Below are positions 24,332 to 35,202 of a DNA stretch of 64,000 bases, one piece after another (positions within the stretch are counted from its first letter, which is position 1; every line of letters begins with the position of its first letter). Source of the stretch: CAVWNR01 sp963756525. Lineage in GTDB: Bacteria > Actinomycetota > Actinomycetes > Mycobacteriales > Jatrophihabitantaceae. Location of the stretch: contig CAVWNR010000001.1 of NCBI GenBank assembly GCA_963756525.1, positions 992,001 through 1,056,000 of the forward strand, given 5' to 3'. The position numbers were made by a program, and so were the translations under genes. The notes beneath the pieces were generated by a model. It was not told where the DNA came from and made no database searches. It saw only the letters and a program-made list of their open reading frames with translations.

Positions 24332-25921
24332 ATGCTGCCGCGCCGCGTCGACGCCGGCCCGCCGGTGCGGGCGCGGTACGCGGCCCTGATCGCCGTCGGC
24401 GCCGGTCTGGCGGGACTGCTCGCCTTCCCGCGCTTCGGCATCTGGCCGCTGGCATTCGTCAGCGCCGGCTCGCTCAGCGTGGCCGTGCACGGCCGGCGAA
24501 GCCGCACCGGCGCCTGGCTCGGCTTCCTCTACGGCGCGGCGTTCTTCGTGCCGCTGCTGCACTGGACCGGCGTCTACGTCGGCGCCGCGCCGTGGTTGAT
24601 CCTCGCCCTGGCGGAGGCGGGGTACTTCGCGGTCATGGGCGCGCTGCTGCCGCTCGTGCAGCGGCTGCCGGGCGCTCCGCTGTGGGTCGGGGCCACCTGG
24701 GTGCTGCAGGAAGCGGTACGCGACCGCTGGCCGTTCGGCGGCTTCCCCTGGGGACGGCTCGCCTTCAGCCAGGCCGCGTCGCCGGTGCGCTGGTTCGCGG
24801 CGCTCGGCGGCGCCCCGCTGGTGACGTTCGTCGTCGCCGCCGGCGGGTCGGCGCTGGCACTGGCGCTGCTCCACGCGCACAAGCACCGCTGGCGCGCGGC
24901 CGCGGCCGCGGCCGCGATACTGGTCGCGGTGCCGGTCGTGGGTGCCGCGCTCGCCGTGCCGTTGCGCCCATCGGACACGCATACGACCACGGTCGCGCTC
25001 ATCCAGGGCAGCCTGCCCGACCTCGGCCTGCAGTTCGAGTCCCGCGCCCGGCAGGTGCTCGACGACCACGTGGCACAGACCATGCAGCTCGTCGCCGACG
25101 TCAAGGCCGGCCGGGTGGCCCAGCCGAGCCTGGTGGTCTGGCCGGAGAACTCCTCCGACGTCGACCCGCTCACCGACCCGGCCGCGCAGGCCGAGATCAC
25201 CTCGACGGTGCGGGCGCTCGGCGTGCCGCTGCTCGTCGGCGCGATCCTGCCCGGGCCAGGACCGAACCACCGCCGCAACGTCGGGATCCTGTGGTCGCCG
25301 ACCACCGGGCCCGGCGACGAGTACGTGAAGCGCCACCCCGTGCCGTTCGGCGAGTACATCCCGCTGCGCGGCGTCGCCAAGCTGGTCAGCTCCGACGTCA
25401 ACCTGGTGACCCAGGACATGGTCGCCGGCCACGGCAACGGGCTGGTCACCGGCGGGCCGTACCCGATAGGGGACGTGATCTGCTTCGAGGTCGCCTACGA
25501 CAGCCTGGTCCGCTCGTCGGTCGCCGCCGGGGCACAACTGCTCGTCGTGCAGACCAACGACTCGACGTTCGGGCACAGTGCCGAGACCTACCAGCAGCTG
25601 GCGATGGGCCAACTGCGGGCCGTCGAGCACGGCCGGACCACCGTCCAGGTGTCGACCACCGGCGTGTCGGCGATCATCGGGCCGGACGGGCGCATTCTCG
25701 CCGAGTCCGGCGCGCTGTTCAGCCCGGCCCGGCTGGTGCGGACGGTGCCGCTGCGTACGTCGACCACCCTGGCTACCCGGCTCGGCGCGGTGCCCGAATA
25801 CGTGCTGAGCGGCCTTGCTCTGGTGGGCATCGTCGTCGCTATCGCCGGCGCTCGCGCCGCGCGCCGCAGGGCGGCCGGTCGACCTGAGCCCACGGAGTCG
25901 AAGGAGATGGTCAGCACGTGA
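24332..25921 (+). CDS. lnt: Apolipoprotein N-acyltransferase
   Basis: A 529-aa membrane enzyme that adds the third acyl chain to the N-terminal Cys of lipoproteins. About six to eight TM helices are followed by a nitrilase-fold domain. The catalytic triad is visible: Glu272 (WPENSS), Lys333 (YVKRHPVPFGEYIP) and Cys384 (ICFEVAYD). ATG 24332 follows TACTGG and GGGCGG; an ATG at 24269 lies inside the inverted repeat and is less likely. In M. tuberculosis this domain is fused to the next gene (Ppm1); here they are separate. Confidence 0.93.
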   Translation: MLPRRVDAGPPVRARYAALIAVGAGLAGLLAFPRFGIWPLAFVSAGSLSVAVHGRRSRTGAWLGFLYGAAFFVPLLHWTGVYVGAAPWLILALAEAGYFAVMGALLPLVQRLPGAPLWVGATWVLQEAVRDRWPFGGFPWGRLAFSQAASPVRWFAALGGAPLVTFVVAAGGSALALALLHAHKHRWRAAAAAAAILVAVPVVGAALAVPLRPSDTHTTTVALIQGSLPDLGLQFESRARQVLDDHVAQTMQLVADVKAGRVAQPSLVVWPENSSDVDPLTDPAAQAEITSTVRALGVPLLVGAILPGPGPNHRRNVGILWSPTTGPGDEYVKRHPVPFGEYIPLRGVAKLVSSDVNLVTQDMVAGHGNGLVTGGPYPIGDVICFEVAYDSLVRSSVAAGAQLLVVQTNDSTFGHSAETYQQLAMGQLRAVEHGRTTVQVSTTGVSAIIGPDGRILAESGALFSPARLVRTVPLRTSTTLATRLGAVPEYVLSGLALVGIVVAIAGARAARRRAAGRPEPTESKEMVST

Positions 25922-26703
25922 CCGAGCAGAGCACCGCGAGCATCCCGATCGGACGCGTGCTGGTGATCATCCCGACGTACAACGAGCGCGACAACATCGA
26001 GCTGATCATCGAGCGGGTGTTCGTAGCCACCCCGGCGGTCGACGTGCTCGTCGTCGACGACGGGAGCCCGGACGGCACCGGCAAGATCGCGGACGCGCTG
26101 GCCGCCGACGACACGCGGGTCTCGACGCTGCACCGCAGCGAGAAGGCCGGCCTTGGCGCGGCATACCGCGCCGGATTCGCGTGGGGCCTGGCCCGCGGCT
26201 ACGACGTGCTGGTGGAGATGGACGCCGACGGCTCGCATGCGCCCGAGCAGCTGCCGCGGCTGCTCGGCACGCTGACCCGCGCGGACCTGGTGCTGGGCTC
26301 GCGCTGGATCCCCGGCGGGCGGGTGATCAACTGGCCCAAGTCGCGGGAGGTGCTCTCCCGCGGGGCGAACGTCTACGCCCGCGTCGCGCTCGGCGTCGGC
26401 CTGCACGACGCGACCGGCGGCTACCGCGCCTACCGCCGGCAGGTGCTCGAACGGATCGACTACGCCGAGGTGACCTCCCGGGGCTACTGCTTCCAGATCG
26501 AAATGGCCTGGCGCGCGGTGCGGGCGGGCTTCCGCGTCGTCGAGGTGCCCATCACGTTCGTCGAGCGGGAACGCGGCGAGAGCAAGATGGATAGCTCCGT
26601 GGTGGGCGAGGCGTTCCTGCGGGTGGCGGAATGGGGGGCCAAGCACCGGGTCGAGCAGCTAGGTAACGCGCTGCGGGGCCGGCTTCACCGGCCCCGCAGC
26701 TGA
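25918..26703 (+). CDS. Polyprenol-phosphate mannosyltransferase (DPM1-like)
   Basis: A 261-aa GT2 glycosyltransferase that makes polyprenol-phosphate mannose from GDP-mannose, the donor for lipoglycan and glycoprotein mannosylation. VIIPTYNERDNIELII, VVDDGSPDGT and the metal-binding VEMDADGSH (DAD) motif are intact. There is no C-terminal membrane domain, so it resembles domain 2 of mycobacterial Ppm1. GTG 25918 overlaps the lnt stop (GTGA), indicating coupled translation with its membrane partner. Confidence 0.93.
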   Translation: MTEQSTASIPIGRVLVIIPTYNERDNIELIIERVFVATPAVDVLVVDDGSPDGTGKIADALAADDTRVSTLHRSEKAGLGAAYRAGFAWGLARGYDVLVEMDADGSHAPEQLPRLLGTLTRADLVLGSRWIPGGRVINWPKSREVLSRGANVYARVALGVGLHDATGGYRAYRRQVLERIDYAEVTSRGYCFQIEMAWRAVRAGFRVVEVPITFVERERGESKMDSSVVGEAFLRVAEWGAKHRVEQLGNALRGRLHRPRS

Positions 26704-26730
26704 GCATCGCTGGCAGGCCGTTTGCCTGCC
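26671..26730. terminator. Two hairpins between convergent dpm and rbpA
   Basis: The stem CTGCGGGGCCGG (26671-26682) pairs perfectly with CCGGCCCCGCAG (26688-26699) across a 5-nt loop, overlapping the last dpm codons. A second hairpin has GGCAGGC (26712-26718) and GCCTGCC (26724-26730) with a CGTTT loop. There is no strong T-run. The location between converging genes favours bidirectional termination. Confidence 0.6.
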
Positions 26731-26741
26731 CGGCTCTGGCG

Positions 26742-27089
26742 TTACGCGCTCTTGGCGCCGCGGCGCGCGCGAAGCACGTCCAGCCGCTCGGCGAGCACTT
26801 CCTCCAGGTCGGCGACGGTGCGCCGCTCCATCAGCATGTCCCAGTGCGTGCGCGGCGGCTTCGCCTTCTTGGCCTCCGGCTCGGGGCCGTTCAGCAGGGT
26901 GGCCGCGCTGCCGTCGAGACGGCATTCCCAGGTCGGCGGGATCTCGGCCTCCTCGGCGAACGGGATAGTGAACTCGTGGCCTCGCGGGCACCGGTACTCG
27001 GCCAAGCTGCGCGGCGCCGGCTCGGCGCCGTATTCGGTCTCGTAGCTCACCGCGCCCAGCCGACTGCCCCGCAGCGTGCGATCTGCCAT
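26742..27089 (-). CDS. rbpA: RNA polymerase-binding protein RbpA
   Basis: A 115-aa actinobacterial factor that binds RNA polymerase and the principal sigma factor and stabilises open complexes. RGSRLGAVSYETEYG, YRCPRGHEFTIPFAEEAEIPPTWECRLDG and the C-terminal KPPRTHWDMLMERRTVADLEEVLAERL (sigma-interaction domain) are diagnostic. ATG 27089 has AGGAGGTG upstream; longer in-frame starts lie in the promoter. The rbpA/ppm1 neighbourhood is conserved with M. tuberculosis (Rv2050/Rv2051c). A SigR/SigH-type promoter lies upstream. Confidence 0.96.
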   Translation of the reverse strand: MADRTLRGSRLGAVSYETEYGAEPAPRSLAEYRCPRGHEFTIPFAEEAEIPPTWECRLDGSAATLLNGPEPEAKKAKPPRTHWDMLMERRTVADLEEVLAERLDVLRARRGAKSA

Positions 27090-27130
27090 AGTGGGCACCT
27101 CCTGGGTGTTCCTCGTTATGTCTAGTTCGG

Positions 27131-27158
27131 CAACGAATGACCAGCGGTTCGGATTCCC
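27131..27158 (-). promoter_or_regulatory. SigR/SigH-type (disulfide-stress) promoter of rbpA
   Basis: Read on the minus strand the sequence is GGGAAT (27158-27153), an 18-nt spacer, then GTTG (27134-27131). This matches the actinobacterial SigR/SigH consensus GGGAAT-N18/19-GTT exactly and points at rbpA about 40 bp downstream. rbpA of Streptomyces is a known SigR target, so the match is biologically sensible. Confidence 0.75.
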
Positions 27159-27229
27159 GAACCTCACTTACACACATGCCCGCGACCGCGCGCGGTCAAC
27201 CACGGCGCGGCCGACTCGAGGAGGCGACC

Positions 27230-27703
27230 GTGCCGCTGCGACGCAGCCGTGGACTCGCTGATTTATCAGTAGACGCGGGAAGCCGTCGGGATGTTGCGCG
27301 ACTCGCCGATGTCGGGCGGCTGCTCGGCCTGGGGCGGCTGGGGATCGGGCTGGTTGCCGCGACGTTCCCCGTCGCGGCGGTCCGGTCGGTGGGGCTCGAC
27401 ACAGCCACCGCCGCGCGGGTCGCCTGGCTGAGTCGGATGCTCGGCGCTCGGGACGGCGCACTCGGCGCCGGCACGCTGGCAGCCGGACGTGCCTGGCGAC
27501 TCTCGCCCGTGACGGGGCCCGGGTACGCGCCGTGGCTCGTCGCCGGAGTGGCGAGCGACACCGTCGACGCGGTTGCGATGGTGGCCGCGGTCCGCGCCCG
27601 CCGGGTGGATCGGCTGCGCGGCAGCCTGGGTGCGGCGGTGGCGGCCGCCGGCGCCATCGCCGGGCTGGTTGCGCTGTGGGGTGCGGTCCGGCGCGGCCGT
27701 TGA
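27230..27703 (+). CDS. Hypothetical membrane protein (DUF4267-like)
   Basis: A 157-aa protein from GTG 27230, chosen because GAGGAGG lies 5 nt upstream. It has three to four hydrophobic segments, including LGRLGIGLVAATFPVAAVRSVG and AAVAAAGAIAGLVALWGAV. The pattern of short helices with a GAxxxAxG core resembles small DUF4267-type membrane proteins. No function is known. It ends overlapping a TTG start of the next gene. Confidence 0.6.
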   Translation: MPLRRSRGLADLSVDAGSRRDVARLADVGRLLGLGRLGIGLVAATFPVAAVRSVGLDTATAARVAWLSRMLGARDGALGAGTLAAGRAWRLSPVTGPGYAPWLVAGVASDTVDAVAMVAAVRARRVDRLRGSLGAAVAAAGAIAGLVALWGAVRRGR

Positions 27704-28497
27704 GCGACGGCCCTCCGGCCGAGGTGGTGGCCCGGCTGCGGGCGGCCGGCTGCGTCTTCGCCGAGGACGAGGCGCGGCTGCTCGTCGCCGCGGCCGGCAC
27801 GCCCGCCGAGCTCGACGCGCTGATCGCGCGCCGCGCGAGCGGCATGCCGCTGGAGCACCTACTCGGCTGGGCCGAGTTCTGCGGGCTGCGGATCGCCGTC
27901 GACCCGGGAGTCTTCGTGCCCCGTCGGCGCACGCAGTTCCTGGTCCGGCAGGCTGCGGCACTCGTTCGGCGCGGCGCGGTCGTCGTCGACCTGTGCTGCG
28001 GCTCCGGCGCGGTCGGTGCCGCGCTGGCCGCGCAGTTGGGCAGCTGCGAGCTGCACGCGGTCGACGTCGACCCGGCCGCGGTGCGGTGCGCCAGCCGCAA
28101 CGTCGGACCGGGCGCGGCGGTCTACCAGGGCGATCTGTACGAGCCGCTGCCCAGGGGCCTGCACGGCCGCGTCGACGTCATCGTCGCGAACGCGCCGTAC
28201 GTGCCGAGCGACGAGATCGCGCTGATGCCGGCCGAGGCCCGCGACCATGAGCACCGGTGTGCGCTGGACGGGGGTTCGGACGGCCTGGCCGTGCACCGCC
28301 GCGTCGCGGCCGACGCGGCGGGCTGGCTCGCGCCGGGGGGGCACCTGCTGATCGAGACCAGTGTCGGGCAGGCGTCGCGGACGGCAGCGATCATCACTGA
28401 CCACGGCATGCGGACGCGGATAGCCCGGTCCGCGGAGTACGACGCCACGGTGGCCATCGGCATCGTTCAGCCGGCGCCGAGCAGCGTGCGCAGGTGA
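27700..28497 (+). CDS. PrmC-related protein-(glutamine-N5) methyltransferase, unknown target
   Basis: A 265-aa SAM-dependent methyltransferase. An N-terminal helical region (RRASGMPLEHLLGWAEFCGLRIAVDPGVFVPRRRT) precedes the Rossmann domain with VVVDLCCGSGAVGAALA. The catalytic motif is NAPYVP rather than the NPPY of true PrmC/HemK, which marks the PrmC-related subfamily of unknown substrate. TTG 27700 overlaps the preceding stop; GTG 27724 is an alternative start. The 3' end overlaps the converging DUF885 gene by 31 bp. Confidence 0.83.
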   Translation: MSDGPPAEVVARLRAAGCVFAEDEARLLVAAAGTPAELDALIARRASGMPLEHLLGWAEFCGLRIAVDPGVFVPRRRTQFLVRQAAALVRRGAVVVDLCCGSGAVGAALAAQLGSCELHAVDVDPAAVRCASRNVGPGAAVYQGDLYEPLPRGLHGRVDVIVANAPYVPSDEIALMPAEARDHEHRCALDGGSDGLAVHRRVAADAAGWLAPGGHLLIETSVGQASRTAAIITDHGMRTRIARSAEYDATVAIGIVQPAPSSVRR

Positions 28498-30122
28498 CGC
28501 ACCGGCGGTGAGCCGACGCCCAGGACGGTGTCGTGCAGCCTCCGGTCGCTCCACCGCGGGTGGGTGGCGCGCAGCTCGGCGACCAGGTCGCGGACTTCGC
28601 AGTAGCCGACGTAGTACGTCGAGAGCTGGGTGGCGGTGAGCTGCACCCGCCGCCACTTGCCCAGCGCCTCGCCCTGCTCCTGGAAGCCGCGCCCGCGCAT
28701 CAGCGCCATCGCTTCCGCCTCGTCGAGGTCGCCGTGGTGGAAGCGCACGTCCATGATCGTATTGAGGATCGTGCGCAGCTGCATCTTCAGCTGCTGCATC
28801 CGCAGCGCGGCGGCCGCCTGGTCCGACACGTCGGCGCGGTACCCGCGGTCGGCCATCAGCGCCTCGGCGTAGACCGCCCAGCCTTCGACGAACGAGCCGC
28901 TCCACCAGACCGCGCGCACCGGCGTCGCGGCGCGGTAGCGGTTGGAGTGCGCCAGCTGCAGCGCATGCCCCGGCATGGCCTCGTGCACGGCCAGATTGTG
29001 GATCATGTGCGCGTTGTACTCGCGGTAGAACGAGCCGACCTGCTCGGTCGTCCACTCCTTGGGCGTGGGGGAGACCGCGAACTCGGTCGGCGGGGGAGTG
29101 GCCTCCAGCGGGCCCGGCGGGCGGCAGTAGGCGACGGCGACGCCGCGGTCGATCTCGGGCATCTCGACGACGGAGATCACATCGTCGTACACCGTGACCA
29201 GGTCCTGCGCGCGGACGAACGCCGTGGTGGCGCTGAGCGCGTCGCGGCAGAGCGGAAGAATCGTGGCGTCGGTCGGCGCGTCAGCGGCGAGCCGGTCGAG
29301 GACGGCGCGCACCGTGCCGGCGTCCGGCTGGGCGGCGCCGGCGAGCCGCCCGGCCTCGGCGGTGATCCGGTCGGCGATCTCGGCCAGGTCCTGCTCGGCG
29401 CGCTCGAGGAGCCGTCCGGGCTCGAACGCGGTGTCGAGGGCGAGCGCGAGCTGGGCGGCGAACTGCGCGCCGCCGCGGCGGGGATCGCGCCGCGCGGAGT
29501 CGGCCCGGCCGGCCAGCCAGTCCCGGAACTGCGCCACCGCGTCTCGGGCGGCCGACGCCGGCGGCTCGACGGTAGCGCGCAGCGCGGGCTGCTCGGCCAG
29601 CGCGGCCGGCACCGAGTCGTCGAGCAAGCCGAGCGTGCCGGCGAGCTGGCTGACCGCAGTGTCGAGGTGGATCCGCGACAGCTCGCTGTCAGCGAGGCGA
29701 GTGCGCGCCGCGGCGAGGTAGTCCGGCACGGCGGACAGGCGGGCGGCGAGCGCGGTGAGCCGTTGCGGCAGCGGCGCGAAGTCCCGCGAGAGCAGGGCGT
29801 GCAGCGCGTTGCCGGGGTTGTGCACCATCGGGTTCCACTCGGCCTCGCGTGACTCCTCGAGGGTGAACTGCTCGGCGCACAGCGCTGTGCGCAAGATGGC
29901 GGCGTCGACCTCGTCGGCCGGCGAGGAGAGCTCGATCGCGTCGAGTTCGGCAAGCTGCGCCCGCAGTTCAGCGGCCCGCGACTCGGCGGCCGCCAGGGAC
30001 GGGTCCGGCAGCTCGCCGTCGTGGCGGTGGTCGCCGAGGTAGGTGGCGGACACCGGGTCGCGAGCGAGGTGGGAGACGAGGATCCGGTCGGCCAGGTTGG
30101 CGAACACCAGCGAGCTTGTCAC
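28467..30122 (-). CDS. DUF885 family (putative zinc-dependent hydrolase)
   Basis: A 551-aa, mostly helical protein. The conserved HEAMPGHALQLAHSNR motif in the C-terminal half matches the HExxPGHxLQ zinc-site signature of DUF885, which is related to M32/M2-type metallopeptidase folds. FVEGWAVYAEALMADRGY downstream supplies the third ligand region. No secretion signal is seen. GTG 30122 follows TAGGGT by 7 nt, so it is probably leaderless. The substrate is unknown. Confidence 0.85.
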   Translation of the reverse strand: MTSSLVFANLADRILVSHLARDPVSATYLGDHRHDGELPDPSLAAAESRAAELRAQLAELDAIELSSPADEVDAAILRTALCAEQFTLEESREAEWNPMVHNPGNALHALLSRDFAPLPQRLTALAARLSAVPDYLAAARTRLADSELSRIHLDTAVSQLAGTLGLLDDSVPAALAEQPALRATVEPPASAARDAVAQFRDWLAGRADSARRDPRRGGAQFAAQLALALDTAFEPGRLLERAEQDLAEIADRITAEAGRLAGAAQPDAGTVRAVLDRLAADAPTDATILPLCRDALSATTAFVRAQDLVTVYDDVISVVEMPEIDRGVAVAYCRPPGPLEATPPPTEFAVSPTPKEWTTEQVGSFYREYNAHMIHNLAVHEAMPGHALQLAHSNRYRAATPVRAVWWSGSFVEGWAVYAEALMADRGYRADVSDQAAAALRMQQLKMQLRTILNTIMDVRFHHGDLDEAEAMALMRGRGFQEQGEALGKWRRVQLTATQLSTYYVGYCEVRDLVAELRATHPRWSDRRLHDTVLGVGSPPVRHLRTLLGAG

Positions 30123-30129
30123 GGCGGGC

Positions 30130-30135
30130 ACCCTA
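30130..30135 (-). promoter_or_regulatory. Leaderless -10 box for the DUF885 gene
   Basis: TAGGGT on the minus strand (30135-30130) lies 7 nt before GTG 30122. This is the same hexamer and spacing as at pafA. Confidence 0.5.
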
Positions 30136-30329
30136 GCCGTTGAGGTAGGCGAGCACGGCGAGCACGCGCTGGTGGAGACGAAGCAGCTCGGCGTCGGGCT
30201 TGCGGCTGCGGTCCTCGCCGACGGACTGGACCACGCCGTCCGACGTCGAAGCGCCGGCGGTCGCGGTCCGCGTGTGATTGCTGCAGTACTAGCCTGTCCG
30301 GCGAACAGGCGACGACTGGGCGGGTTACG

Positions 30330-30899
30330 GTGGCTGACCATCCGCGATCCGGTGGCGGGCAGCATGCGGCCGTCGATGTGATCCACACGCCGCGTCTGCG
30401 CCTTGTGCCGATGTGGGCTGAGCTGATGCAGGCCGTGCTGGCGGGGCAGTGGGCGAGCGCGCATCGCCTGCTCGGGGCGCCGATGCCTGCGGAGTGGGGC
30501 CACATCGGCTGGGAGTGGCTAACGGGCTACATCCCGCAGGCGGAGCGATGCCCCAATGAGATCGGGTGGGGTCCGCGTCTGCTTCTCCTCGCCGCGCCCG
30601 ACGTCGGCTCCGCGGTGGTGGGGGAGGCGGGCTTTCACGGCCCGCCTGACGGTGACGGCCAGGTCGAGATCGGCTACATGGTGGTGACCGCATACCGCCG
30701 ACGGGGCTTCGCAGCCGAAGCGGTGACCGGTCTGCTGGGCTGGGCCGCGCAGCAGCACGGCATCTCCAGGGTCGTGGCGTTCGTCGATCCGCTCAACAGC
30801 CCCTCGATCGGTCTTCTTCGCAAGCTCGGCTTTTATCAGGCCGGACGGCGTCGGCATCCCGAACGCGGCATGGAGCTGGTCTTCCGCCGCGACCGCTGA
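30330..30899 (+). CDS. GNAT family N-acetyltransferase
   Basis: A 189-aa RimJ/RimL-type acetyltransferase. TPRLRLVPM near the N-terminus, IGYMVVTAYRRRGFAAEAVTGLLGWA (acetyl-CoA loop, RRRGFA) and VVAFVDPLNSPSIGLLRKLGFYQAG are characteristic. The acceptor is unknown. GTG 30330 is the first good start. The 205-bp gap upstream, to the divergent DUF885 gene, holds no other gene I can support. Confidence 0.83.
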   Translation: MADHPRSGGGQHAAVDVIHTPRLRLVPMWAELMQAVLAGQWASAHRLLGAPMPAEWGHIGWEWLTGYIPQAERCPNEIGWGPRLLLLAAPDVGSAVVGEAGFHGPPDGDGQVEIGYMVVTAYRRRGFAAEAVTGLLGWAAQQHGISRVVAFVDPLNSPSIGLLRKLGFYQAGRRRHPERGMELVFRRDR

Positions 30900-30952
30900 G
30901 GACCGGCGAAACGCTCGACCGCTTGTCCGCGCGATGTGGCACGATCGCGCAG

Positions 30953-31402
30953 GTGACCAGCGGACCCGCCGAGGCACAGCGCCTGCGCGACCTCGCGCTG
31001 CTGCGCCGCGTCCGCGACCGGATCGACCGCGAGTACGCGCAGCCCCTGGACGTCGAGGCGCTCGCCCGCGGCGCGCACATGTCGGCCGGGCACCTCAGCC
31101 GCGAGTTCAAGCTCGCCTACGGTGAGTCGCCGTACGCCTATCTGATGACGCGGCGCATCGAGCGCGCGATGGCGCTGCTGCGTCGTGGCGATATGAGCGT
31201 CACCGAAGTCTGTTTTTCGGTCGGCTGCTCGTCGCTGGGCACGTTCAGCACGCGCTTCACCGAACTGGTCGGGGTGCCACCCAGCGCCTATCGACGGGAG
31301 GCGGCGCGCGCCACGGCGGGGATGCCGGCGTGCGTGGCCAAACAGGTGACCAGACCGATCAGGAATCGAGAAGCATTGGCCGCCGAGCCGCAACTAGCGT
31401 GA
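30953..31402 (+). CDS. AraC-family transcriptional regulator (single HTH domain)
   Basis: A 149-aa protein consisting almost only of the AraC double-HTH: RVRDRIDREYAQPLDVEALARGAHMSAGHLSREFKLAYGESPYAYL and MSVTEVCFSVGCSSLGTFSTRFTELVGVPPSAYRR. No ligand domain is present, as in SoxS/MarA-type activators. It begins a four-gene run with two VOC genes and a UvrA2-like gene and probably controls them. GTG 30953 is chosen from the domain start. Confidence 0.88.
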   Translation: MTSGPAEAQRLRDLALLRRVRDRIDREYAQPLDVEALARGAHMSAGHLSREFKLAYGESPYAYLMTRRIERAMALLRRGDMSVTEVCFSVGCSSLGTFSTRFTELVGVPPSAYRREAARATAGMPACVAKQVTRPIRNREALAAEPQLA

Positions 31403-31407
31403 TCGCC

Positions 31408-31818
31408 ATGGAGATAACCATTCACTCGGCGATGCTTCCGCACGACGACCCGAACGCCTCCGTGGCGTTCTACCGCGACGCCCTCGGTTTCGAGGTCCGC
31501 AACGATGTCGAGTACCGCGGGATGCACTGGATCACGGTAGGTCCGCCGGACCAGCCCGGCACCTCGATCGTCCTCTATCCGCCGGCCGCCACCCCGGGCA
31601 TTACCGAGGACGAGCGGCGCACCATCGCCGAGATGATGGCGAAGGGCACGTTCGCCAGCATCAACCTGGCCACCAAGGACCTCGACAACGTCTTCGAGCG
31701 GCTGCAGGCCAGCGCCGCCGAGGTCGTCCAGGAGCCGACCGAGCAGCCCTACGGCGTGCGCGACTGCGCCTTCCGCGATCCCGCGGGCACCCTGATCCGC
31801 ATCAACGAGGTGCGCTGA
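31408..31818 (+). CDS. VOC (glyoxalase/bleomycin-resistance) family protein
   Basis: A 136-aa protein with paired beta-alpha-beta-beta-beta modules: SVAFYRDALGFEVRNDVEY and FASINLATKDLDNVFERLQASAAEVVQEPTEQPYGVRDCAFRDPAGTLIRINE. The final Glu of the metal site is present. It may bind or modify a small molecule. It is followed by another VOC gene and the UvrA2-like gene, a typical self-protection or resistance grouping in actinobacteria. Confidence 0.85.
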   Translation: MEITIHSAMLPHDDPNASVAFYRDALGFEVRNDVEYRGMHWITVGPPDQPGTSIVLYPPAATPGITEDERRTIAEMMAKGTFASINLATKDLDNVFERLQASAAEVVQEPTEQPYGVRDCAFRDPAGTLIRINEVR

Positions 31819-31882
31819 ACGCTGCGACGATCACCCGTCGAGCAACCAGCAGCTCCCGTCGAAACCCTCGAGGAGACAAACG

Positions 31883-32212
31883 ATGAGCCCCACGATCCAA
31901 AGCCTGGTGATCCCGGTGTCCGACCTGGACGCCGCGAAGGCCGTTTACACCGCGCTGCTCGGCGCGCCACACACCGACGAGTCCTACTACGTCGGGTACA
32001 ACGTCAACGGCTTCGAGGTCGGGCTCAACCCGGCCGGTGAAGGCGGCGGACCGGTCGCGTACGCCGACGTCGAGGATCTCGACGCGACCCGGCAGACCCT
32101 GCTCGCAGCCGGTGCCACCGACCGTGACGCCCCTCGTAAAGTCGCGCCCGAGGCGCGGGTGTGTGTGCTCGCCGACGCCGACGGCAACCCGATTGGCCTG
32201 CGCGGAAAGTAG
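31883..32212 (+). CDS. VOC family protein
   Basis: A 109-aa protein with VIPVSDLDAAKAVYTALLGAPHTDESYYVGYNVNG and a second module ending in VLADADGNPIGL. It is shorter than the upstream VOC protein and lacks the usual terminal Glu metal ligand, so it may be a binding protein rather than an enzyme. ATG 31883 has GAGGAG 8 nt upstream. Confidence 0.83.
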   Translation: MSPTIQSLVIPVSDLDAAKAVYTALLGAPHTDESYYVGYNVNGFEVGLNPAGEGGGPVAYADVEDLDATRQTLLAAGATDRDAPRKVAPEARVCVLADADGNPIGLRGK

Positions 32213-32245
32213 CCGCCGGCGGTTCGGCCGAGAGATCGAGACACG

Positions 32246-34648
<2,403 letters not shown>

Positions 34649-34665
34649 GCACCGGCAATGACGGC

Positions 34666-35202
34666 TCAGTGAAACACCGACCAGCAGATGTCGTTGCGCA
34701 ACCGCTGGTCGTCAAGTACGAGCGCGCGAATCGCCTCCGGGAGCTGGTCACGCTGCCACTGACACTCACGTCGCCCTGCGGCCTCGCCCGCGCCTTCCGG
34801 CGCGGCAGCGCGTGCGGCCTTGATCGCGTAGGCGGCCGCGCCGAGCTCGTGCGCGGCGACGTGGGCGACGGCCCCGGCCTGGCCAGCGGCGTACGCGGCA
34901 AACCGTGCTGCCCCAGCCAGGTCCCTTGCCGCGCCCATTGCATGCCCGCCCGCCGCCCGCGCCTGGCTCATCTTGACCTCGCCACGGACCCAGGCTCGGG
35001 CATGCTCGATCGCCCGGCGCGGCCGTGCGTCCTCAGGCTGGGCCGACTCGAACAGGTCAAGGGCGTGCTGCGCGCACGATGCCGCCCAAAGAGCGAGCAG
35101 ATGGTGATCCGAATCAGTGAGCGTCCCACCGCGGCGGATCGTCACCAAGCGAGGATCCCGGACCTTCGGCAGAATCACGGTCCGCACTCCTTCTGCCTGC
35201 AT
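34666..35202 (-). CDS. Putative immunity protein (Imm-5-like)
   Basis: A 178-aa helical protein: DPRLVTIRRGGTLTDSDHHLLALWAASCAQHALDLFE, RPRRAIEHARAWVRGEVKMSQARAAGGHAMGAAR, then AAYAAGQAGAVAHVAAHELGAAAYAIKA. This pattern matches proteins annotated as putative immunity proteins in actinobacterial genomes. No cognate toxin is adjacent. ATG 35202 is chosen because the conserved region begins shortly after; GTG at 35187 is an alternative. It converges on the UvrA2-like gene with a 17-bp gap. Confidence 0.65.
   Translation of the reverse strand: MQAEGVRTVILPKVRDPRLVTIRRGGTLTDSDHHLLALWAASCAQHALDLFESAQPEDARPRRAIEHARAWVRGEVKMSQARAAGGHAMGAARDLAGAARFAAYAAGQAGAVAHVAAHELGAAAYAIKAARAAAPEGAGEAAGRRECQWQRDQLPEAIRALVLDDQRLRNDICWSVFH

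Noticed and set aside
30133..30234. 33-codon minus-strand ORF ending just before the DUF885 start
   Set aside because: Its TAG stop is the first half of the TAGGGT -10 box of the DUF885 gene, there is no SD, and no family match. It is more likely promoter and non-coding DNA.
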